Assembly (NCBI GenBank): GCA_015501075.1
Contig: JADNYJ010000036.1
Coordinates: 1-64,000, forward strand
Direction of reading: 5' to 3'
Length of the DNA: 64,000 nucleotides
Source of the DNA: Gymnopilus junonius
Taxonomy: Eukaryota; Basidiomycota; Agaricomycetes; Agaricales; Galerinaceae
This document shows positions 55,768 to 64,000 of the stretch, piece by piece (within the stretch, counting starts at the first letter, position 1; each line of letters begins with the position of its first letter). A model generated the notes under the pieces. The model did not search any database, was not told the origin of the DNA, and was given only the letters and a program-made list of their open reading frames with translations. The translations under genes were made by a program, and so were the position numbers.

Positions 55768-56811
55768 CATAGCACCATAGCAAAGGATACTTATTAGACA
55801 AACTCATGCCATGCCTATAAAATGCTATGTAGAATGAGCCTAGGGTTCCATAGCACACCATAGAACTGTAGAGACATCTGCCGCCATCAGGCAGTGCTTG
55901 ACAGCGTGCCTGAGAATAGGTCGTCATGTCCAGTAAATTGCTTGATTTGGAAATTCTTATGTTGGAATTTTACAACCACGGAAAAGAAGGTATAATAAAA
56001 TAATTTATTTGAGGATGTTATAGGGATACAGGTGTATGTACTGTATATAAGATAAATGGTCTCTACTTGAACCGGCACACACAGAAGCAGCACTAAAAAA
56101 ATGAGGTGCAGAAGAAGGTAAGTACGCAACGCGCGTCACATATCACATGACATGGTTGATTTAGGACATGGTTGTCCCAAATTCCTGTCACGTCAGCAGC
56201 CATATGCATCTGCTGCCCTCCCCATTCTCTCCACCCTCATCAATCCCCAGATCAACATGAAGTCTAAATAGATACTTAAGTTAGTCATTATATAATAAAG
56301 AAGGAATATAAACATACCAATTTCCTTAAAAGCGAGTGTGGCAAGGGAGTTTTGGCAGTGGTCTGACTGAAAACAAAGGATCAGTCAACTACAGCTTAGA
56401 TAGAAATGGGAACAGACTTACATGGGGGATGAAAGATGAGCAGGGGGAACAACGTCCTAAGAGGGAGGAATATGAAGGCATGGCATGTGAGAAAGAAAGG
56501 CCTCGCTTTGTCTCTCCATTTAAACTGGCAATTTAGGGTAGGTTTATTGAACTCCTGAAAACTGAAATGGGCAGATCAAATACTGGGTTCAGATTGCAGA
56601 GTGCAGGATAGAGGAAGCAGGACAGAGCTGCATAGCACTGTGCAGTATTTGCACAGTGCTATGTCGTGCTATGGATGCTATGGGGCTATGATGTACTAGC
56701 CGAGCTGTCACTGCTTACTATAGATTTCTATGGGAAAAGGTACATTTGCTATGGGCCAAAATCTGGTTTTGCTGATGTAGCCCCTTTCTTCACTCACTTT
56801 TCCCCAAAGAC
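55768..56811. other. Intergenic region rich in TGCTATGG-type motifs
   Basis: No gene supported. The motif CCATAGCA/TGCTATGG and close variants occur repeatedly at 55768-55870 and 56630-56690, on both strands, and related sequence flanks the left side of the Gypsy insertion (48100-48136), so the Gypsy element appears to have landed in a pre-existing repeat. Confidence 0.55.
56631..56663. repeat. Perfect 14-bp inverted repeat
   Basis: CATAGCACTGTGCA (56631-56644) and its exact complement (56650-56663) with a 5-nt spacer. It would form a stable hairpin in single-stranded DNA or RNA. Confidence 0.75.
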
Positions 56812-57829
56812 ATGCCCTCGACAGATGGACTCTCCAATACGAATACAGTAGCGAAGTATCCTTTTGATGATTTAGAGGGTGATGTGATCCTTCGAAGCAA
56901 TGATGGTATATCATTTTTCATTCACAAAGCGGTGTTGAGACTTGCGTCCCCATTCTTCAAAGCAATGTTCACTCTTCCAACTGAAGCCACTGCGATGCAA
57001 GAAAAACTTGAGATCAGCCTTGTATTTCAGTCGAAGAAGATAGCAAGGAGCTATATGAGCTTCTTTCATGGTGCGATCCAAGGGTGAGGCCATCATACAA
57101 TGTCGATGACCTCATGCGTTCCCTTACGCTTGCCGATAAATAGATAAATATGACATGGCTGGGGTTATCCAGCACATTCGGGCATATCAGGAGTTTATAG
57201 AGCAGCATTGCATACGAGTGTATGCTGTTGCTGTTCGGTACAATTTCAAGATGCTGGTTCGAATGGCAGCAAAGGCGACCTTGAAATTACCTGTGGATCA
57301 GTTCACTCCAGTCCCAGAGTTCTCGCAGATCACTGGAGCTGCCGTTTTCAACCTTTATGCCTACCTTTCCAGTGCACGAACGCTGCGAAAGCGGTAATTG
57401 AACCGGGTAATTGGCAGAATCTAGCGAAGAGCAGCCAGTTTCGAAGGTCGAACAACATGGCGTTTGGAAGACCGTTGGAGTGTTGCCACACAAACGTCGC
57501 TAATGATCAATCAGAATCCGGTTGGAGGTCCTGGTGGGTAGCCTTCATGACCAAGACCCTGTCCTCTAAACTCTCTAGTCAGCCATCGGGTGCTTGGGCA
57601 ATTTCTCTAGCTAAAGGGAGAGTCCTGGAAAGAATCGCGGCTTGTCAGAGTTGTCAGGGTCAATATTCGCTATCCAGCCATATTGTATTGACCCCGTTTC
57701 TCACATTTTCGGAATACCTTGCAAAGGGAATTGACGAAGAGATTGAGAAGGTAAGATCTGAGATAGTTTGCAATCGTCTACGATATTCAGTTTTCTTTAA
57801 AATAGGTTCCAGTGCCTGATGGTTCATGA
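56812..57829 (+). pseudogene. BTB/POZ-domain protein, broken paralogue
   Basis: Starts MPSTDGLSNTNTVAKYPFDD and shows the BTB core (DVILRSNDGISFFIHKAVLRLASPFFKAMF), VRPSYNVDDLMRSLTLADK, VYAVAVRYNF and a C-part ending EEIEKV|PVPDGS with the last intron retained (57751-57804). It is a diverged tandem relative of the intact gene at 57992. A base is missing near 57016, an exact 8-bp tandem duplication GATAAATA (57135-57142, 57143-57150) shifts the frame and creates a stop, and another shift lies near 57375. The product would be a truncated BTB domain. Confidence 0.8.
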
Positions 57830-57991
57830 CTGCTTGACCGTAGACAGGAAGTCATTATTGAATGCTTAAATGTAAACTTTTATGAAGTTTCCCATGGGTA
57901 CATCACGTACGCCTCGTGTACTACGCGTGGTTTGGGCGCTTAAATGATGTCTTATCTGCTCCGTCCGTACCTCTTTTGATCCAGAGCCATC

Positions 57992-59005
57992 ATGTCTGAA
58001 AGTCCCCTTCCACCTCATGAAAACGAATCGCCAAAGGCTACCACAAAAGCAGACTACCCATTCGATGGCGCGGACATGGGGATAGTAGATGTTATCCTCC
58101 TTACATCGGATGGTGTTCAATTCTATGCCAACAAAGCCCTTCTTTCGCTCGTGTCACCCGTCTTTATGACCATGTTTACCCTCCCTCAGGGGCAGGAAGA
58201 ACGTAAACGTAAAGGAGATACACCATGTATATCTGTCGAAGACGAAAGCCACGCCCTCTTCCACCTCCTCTCATGGTGTGATCCCCGTGGGGTACCATCG
58301 ATGTCTCTAAACGCCGTCCAAATGGCTCTCACTTTCGCTGATAAATATGGCATGGAATCCATCATGAGACGTATTGGTCGCACTCTTGAGAACTCTGATG
58401 AAATAGCCAAACAAAATTGTTTCGAGTGGTATGCAATTGCCATTCGATACAACTTCCCCGGTTTCGCCAAGCTGGCTGCCAGGAAATCCCTTGCATTCCC
58501 TGTCGAAGAAATGGCCAGCTTTACGTGGCTCAATGATATTCCAACTATGGCCCTCAAAAATCTTTACGATTATCATTTTTCGTGTAGACGTGTTATTCAA
58601 GCATTTCTCGGTCATCCGACTATATGGCGGGGCAGGAACAAGAATAGTGATGAGCTGCATTGGGCACCATTTCTGCGTTATTGTTCAGTTTGCTTCGAAC
58701 GCGGGCGGTATGGATTCTCGACACCCTGGTTTATCGATTATATGGACCAACTTGGGCGCGTTACTTCTCAAACGCCTGTAGGAGAGAAAGCTGTTGATCG
58801 GGAACTAATTACATTAACGATGGAGAGAGCGAACCGTTGCAATTCGACTGATTGTCGGGCCTTGCAAAGTGGAATTTTGCCCTTTGCTGAGAAATTATGC
58901 CAGCAAATAAATGAAGAAACTGCCAAGGTGAGCCCATTCGATTGATATAAATATCAAACGAGACACTGCCTGAATATTTCATTTCAGATTTCCTTGCAAA
59001 TATGA
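57992..59005 (+). CDS. BTB/POZ-domain protein
   Basis: Two exons, 57992-58927 and 58988-59005 (GTGAGC...TTTCAG intron), give 317 residues. The BTB fold occupies about residues 30-130 (VDVILLTSDGVQFYANKALLSL, SPVFMTMF, HALFHLLSWCDPR, ALTFADKYGM), followed by a helical region (WYAIAIRYNFPGFAKLAARKSL) seen in expanded BTB families of agaric fungi. BTB domains mediate protein-protein contacts, in some families as Cullin-3 adaptors; no partner domain such as Kelch or MATH is present, so the role is open. The frame is intact. If the last intron is not spliced the protein ends five residues later (VSPFD) with the same total length. Confidence 0.82.
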
Positions 59006-59284
59006 CTTTCCTTCTATGGCACGCAGCGTTGGGTAGCATATCCATGTATTGATGAGACTGAATCTTGGGAGAAGCGGCCACTGTCTGAGAAGAGTCTTTG
59101 GTAAACCATCGGCAGTGTATGTTTTCAATATGACGAGTGGATTCATCAGTAAGTATGTAATACTTGAAAGTCAGTGAAAGATGCCGAGAATCAACACGGT
59201 CACGTGATCGACGCGTTGATTCGATGGGACGCAATGCGACTTGGGATTGCATAGCACCCTGAGTCTGCTCAAGGTCCGTTCAAC

Positions 59285-62200
59285 ATGGCTACGATGCTGG
59301 AGACACCTTCACGCATTTGGCGCCGCATAGAGGCCGTTGAGGATGCCGATATGCCCTCTCTGCCCTCTCTGCCTCCATTCGACAACTCGGCTGAAGAAGA
59401 AGATATATCGAACGAGCCCGGTCGACAAGGACACGACCAATATGATGACGATTTTGAAAGCATGCATTCACCATTACAGTCCACTCCAGCCTCTACTCAG
59501 CATACCATCACAGCAGCATTGAGAGCCCAGTCTAGTACTTCAAGCACCGCACGATTTGCACACTCCATAGCCTCCCGGTCGAACAAATCCTTGGGAAATA
59601 TGACATCCTCGCCTGTTGCGTCGAGCAGACGCAGTCAGCACGACAGTTTTGAAATTCCTTCCTTGCCTCGCATTCAACCCAATGCAGATGCGCGCCGATA
59701 TTCACCTGAAACTGAGGAGGAGGAACAAGGAGAGGAAGGGCAGGAAGGAAGCAAATCGAGCGTTCCGGACGTATACCTCCCTCCGGAAGAGGATGAAGCT
59801 GCCCACGATCGTGAATTTTCTTTGACCGATGCCCTCGAATCGATAAGCAGATCCAGCTCTCCATCCTTTCCACCTCAAGTCAGCAGGGAAAATACGCCCA
59901 AGAAGAATTATGACTATTCAGTCAGCCTTAAATCGGAGCCCAAGGTATTTGTCTTTCACTGTAATACCTATCATATTCTTACCTGACTCGTATACTTTAG
60001 GCCTCTCCTTTTGAGAAATACCGTAATGTTGCTCTTCGCAGAACCAATCCTCGAGCCCGTACCCCATCGCTCTCTAGAACTTCTTCCTCTCAGACATCCT
60101 CCCCTGCTCATTCTACTCCTCACAGCAATCGTTCGCTAGCCTCGCCTGAATCACAAGCCGGATCTCCCATATCACCTTCAGGCATTCCTCTGCCACGTTC
60201 AAACAGTGGTTCTCCTGCTGTTGTTGTGCATCCTCCTGAGGAAGAGGGGCGATCCTTTGGTGCCTTTGATGACAGCAACGATACTCATGGGGCTCGTTCA
60301 ATGGATATCACAGATGTACACGTTTCGCCTCCTCGTCTCGATGGTGAAAGTGTGGATGGCTATACAGATGAAGCTGAATCTCAAGCAGAAAACGATCAAC
60401 ACCAGGTTGAGTACAGTGAAGGTTCTCAAGAACATGCCGAGCCTACATTTTCCTCTGAAGGAGAAGCTACACCGTATGCTCCCATCAACAAAGGTGCCCC
60501 CGTGCACAACACTAGCAACTTTACATCCCCATCTCAGTCGATGGCATTTACACCTACACCCGCGTTTCCTCGTCCCAGAGCTCGGTTTGATTTACCACCC
60601 CCTCCTAGCGATCTTCTGACCACACCCGCTTCGCAATCAAACGAAGAGGACCATGACCATGAAGACTCCCATGAACAACTGGCAGATGAACTCCTCACAC
60701 CCCATACGCGGCGTCGTTCGTTCTTACTCTCCGTTATCAACTCCACGACGCGTCCTCGCATGAAATTCCCAACTCCCCATCCCAAGAGGTTCGGCACACC
60801 CAGTGTGAGCGCTGTAGAATCAACTCCAGGACCAAGTTTAAGCTCAGGATCAGGCTCCAGCGTAACTCCTGGTACAGCGACCGGAGCTGGAACAGATTTA
60901 CGAACAGCCTTTGCGGGTGTTACCCCCAGACCGCGTATGGCGACGACAAGACGGATGTCGCACCCTCTTTCTCAGGTAACTTCAGCAGCCAATTCTACAG
61001 GGACAGATTCAGCGTCAGCTGCAGGAAGGCACCAGCGCCCTGGGGTACTCCTGGAATTAACTCTCCATATGATGGTGGAGCCGATCGCGCTTCTTTCATT
61101 TCTACTGCGTCTTCTCATGATTTGACGACCCATCAGCGCGTTAATACGTCGTTTGATCCTGCCATGGGATTTGGCTCGAATGCACCTGGTCATGGAGTGG
61201 GCAGGTTTAACGCGGGGAAGTTGAACACGTACCTGCATGGGTTGAACAGACGCTTGCAAGAGGAGAACGAACTCTTGGTTGAGAGACTCAAGAAGTTGGA
61301 GGAAGAAAAGGATAAAGACAAAGACAAGAATGTCAGTGAACCTTCCACAACCGGTGCTGTTGCTGCCGAGACAAGCCGGAGGCTGAGCATTGCTGGCCGA
61401 AGGGCAAGCGCAATGGGGACGTTGGGGAATGTCCAGGAAGATCTTGCTGAAGGATGGCTTGAAGAGAAAGCAGAGTTGGAGGACATGGTTGAGGCGTTCA
61501 AGAATGAAGTGGCGAATTGTATGGCAGAGAAGGAGGAAGTGGAGAGGGCGTTGGATAAGGAGAAGGAGGAACGTGAAAAGGATAAAGAAAGGTGGAAGCA
61601 ACGCATGCATGAGGTCGAGCAGGGCGTGTCGAGCATTGTTGTGGGCCTAGAGCAGAAATTGACCGCGGCTGAGAAGCAAGCCAAGGATGCTGAGATTGAT
61701 GCAGCTAACCATGTCAAGGAGATGGAGCGAGCTCTTGATGAAATTCAAGGAGAAAGAGATGTAGCATGGACAGAGCCGCCAAGGCTGAGCGGGTGCTGGA
61801 AAGCGGCAAGGAATTGGGCGGTGCGCTCAAAGAGGCCAATGACCGCGTCGCACAAGTCATGGGTGATCTGAGGAACGTTAATGCCCAAATCAAGGACCTC
61901 GAAGAGGAAGTCATGCGTTCCGATGGGAGGATCGATGAGTTGGAGCAGGAAGTGAAGGAGAAAAAGAGATCATCTCCAGTCTTGAGGACGAGCTGGCTTC
62001 AAGGTCAGATGCACTCGCTGCTGAACATGCCAAAATCCAGCAACTTGAAGGCGCTGTACATCAATTGGATGAAGAACTGATATCAACCAAGGCTTACGTC
62101 GATGAGCTGGAAGAAGGCGCTGGTGAGGCTGTCGATAAGATTGAGCAGCTTCAAGAAGAGCTGGCGTCTGCCCAGGAGACTGTCAGGGCCATGACTGCCT

Positions 62201-64000
62201 CGGAGAAGCAGCTGTCTCAGGATTTGAAGATGCTTCAGCACGAGTCGGTCAAAGCGCAGGAAACTGCGAGACAGATGGAAGATGCACTGGAGGAGGCCGA
62301 GCAGAAGATGATGCAGGATGAAGAAGGCCTTGCGGATCTACGGACCAAGTTGGCTGCTCTGCAACGCGAAAGGGAGATGGAGCGACAGAGGGACGCAAGC
62401 GTTTCTCGTGCAACGACCGAGGAGGCTGGTCCGACCGAAGCAGAGTATCAAGCACTTGAGAACGAGCTTGACGAAGCCAACAAGGAAGTTGCAAGGTTGA
62501 ACACTCTTCTTCAACAATCACCTGCAAGGAAGGCCATGGACAAAGCCAAGGATACGAAGATTGAGATGCTGGAGCGTGAAAAGGAGGAACTATTGGAAAG
62601 GAATAGGGCATTGAGGATGACCTTTAATGAGATGAACACCCCCAGCAAGGTCGTCAATGCTAGTATGATGTCGCCCATCCACAGGCAGGTCTTGAATATG
62701 TCGATTAGGGCTCCAAAGACGCCTGGAGCTCCTCTGCGTGATGTATGATTTCCTCCTTGCTTGTTTTTTTTACAAAGGTTCTAGTGCTAATGCTGTGTAC
62801 AGATTTCATGGTTGAAAACACCGACTAACGACCCTTCTGTGACACCTCTTATTTCCGAAATCAATCGTTTGCAAAGAGAACTTGACCGCGCAAATGAGAG
62901 CATAGACGATAAGCTCGACAAACTCGAGGATGCAGGCCTCGGGGTTGTCAGCCTGACCAAGAAATTGGAAGACGCAAGAGCAAAGATCGTTTCCTTGGAA
63001 AACGAAGTTAAGAGGTTGAACAGAAGAGAGGAACGTCGTGCTCGTCGACTGGCTCGCGTTAGATGTCAGAAGTGTAATATCAAACTGGATTTGCGGTACT
63101 TGATCCAGGGAGATGACAAGTGCGTTGTCTTTCAATACAAATTCTCGTCTAATCCTGCTGACGTCATCATAGCTCGACTGAAATATCCAGAGATAGCCTG
63201 CCCAGTGAACCTCCTACGCCTCCTACCAGGACCAGTGAAGCTCTCAAGGCCAACCTTCAATCGGTCAACCAGCATCTGGATGAGCTCAAGAAGCAATGGG
63301 AGACAGAGAAGAAAAGGCTGCTTGGAGAGAAAGCTATTCTTGAAGACGCTGCCAACCGACTCAATGGGCAAATCAAGAGCACCAAGGAAGAGGTCAGAAA
63401 GGCCGCTGAAAACAATAGGACAGGAGACAGGGCGAAGGCTAATCTCGAAAAAGTGAGACTGATTGTTGAAACACCTCTGTACATTTTTCTGATATGTAAA
63501 TCATTTTGCAGGAATTGGAGAAGGCCAGACGGACTATTTCCGTCCTCGAATCCGAACTTAGCTCTGAGCGTTCTCGGTTGAGGAGTATGATCACAGAGCA
63601 GGAGCGTGTGCAAAGAGAAAAGAAACAAATTTTGACGGACATGCAGAGGACGGAATCTGTGGGTTGCTCATATGCCTTAAATATTAATTACTGACCCTGT
63701 TGGATAGGATATGGACGATGTCAAGCAACAATTGCAACGGTTCAAGAAGGAAAATCACGATTTGGAAAGGGAGCTTCGTGGTATGTCTTTCAATGCACTT
63801 CGGAATATTTGTTGTTCATTTCCCATCTAAGCAGAAAATGCCAACGTTGAACAGAGAGCAAGGCTCCTTGAAAATCGGGTAGTCGAGAATGCGCAGACAA
63901 TTGATCAACTAAGGCAGGAGCGAACAATTCTGGCCACTGACCATAAGGAACTGCAGCGTCGTTTCGCCGAAATTTCGGAGGTTTGTTATTCTACTTTTTC
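59285..64000 (+). CDS. Large coiled-coil protein, 3' end outside the window
   Basis: ATG 59285 (MATMLETPSRIWRRIEAVED). Exons seen: 59285-59944, 60001-60975, 61029-62742, 62803-63119, 63173-63452, 63512-63658, 63709-63780, 63835-63980, continuing beyond 64000. The first 600 residues are disordered, Ser/Pro-rich, with repeated S/T-P sites suggestive of cyclin-dependent kinase targets. From about residue 640 on, the protein is almost continuous coiled coil (LNRRLQEENELLVERLKKLE onward), broken by a basic segment and a CQKC pair (near 63066). The architecture resembles spindle-pole or microtubule-organising scaffold proteins, but I cannot name a family. Two one-base deletions are implied, near 61765 (DVA|MDR) and in an A-run near 61965; both shift the frame the same way, and coiled coil continues in the new frame each time. 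Confidence 0.7.

Noticed and set aside
56631..56699. Canonical Helitron 3' end (hairpin then CTAG)
   Set aside because: CTAG lies 33 nt after the hairpin, too far, and no matching 5' end or coding region is nearby.

Overview
This is nuclear DNA of a filamentous basidiomycete, most likely an agaricomycete. The genes are cut by many 45-75 nt GT-AG introns. The protein families (Reg1-like PP1 regulator, SLC4/BOR1 transporter, ABHD12-type hydrolase, fungal BTB proteins) and the transposons (hAT MITEs, a chromovirus Gypsy, a giant Helitron) fit that group. I saw no rRNA, tRNA or CRISPR array.

Layout. 1-1713: the 3' part of a probable copia LTR, then a hAT MITE, which together cut off the 5' part of a flavin monooxygenase gene (copy 1). 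3217-5139: complete monooxygenase paralogue (copy 2). 5915-10259 (-): Reg1-like phosphatase regulator. 10260-16293: about 6 kb with no supportable gene. 16294-18884 (+): 20-exon MFS transporter. 20056-22344 (-) and 22550-24021 (+): divergent BOR1-like transporter and ABHD12-like hydrolase. 25953-27620 (+): HMG-CoA synthase with a broken frame. 28122-47377 (-): third monooxygenase copy, split in two by a 17.3-kb Helitron (about 29155-46502). 48137-55762: Gypsy element carrying two nested elements. 56812-59005: a broken and an intact BTB gene. 59285 to the end: a large coiled-coil protein running out of the window.

The most notable object is the Helitron. It encodes a 2592-residue protein with a HUH-type Rep, a PIF1-like helicase and a C-terminal cysteine peptidase (ubiquitin-specific-protease-like). 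Its terminal repeats are asymmetric: TACGAGTCCTG sits at the 5' end and its complement lies about 35 bp inside the 3' end. It carries three further genes of unknown function. The empty site can be inferred because both halves of the interrupted gene flank it and the junction falls inside one codon, which suggests a T|T insertion as in the Helitron2/Helentron group rather than the canonical A|T.

Two caveats for users. Several otherwise conserved genes show single-base frameshifts, often in homopolymers, so part of the apparent pseudogenization may be sequence error. Exon borders were derived by eye from splice signals and protein continuity between paralogues or known families; no alignment was run.
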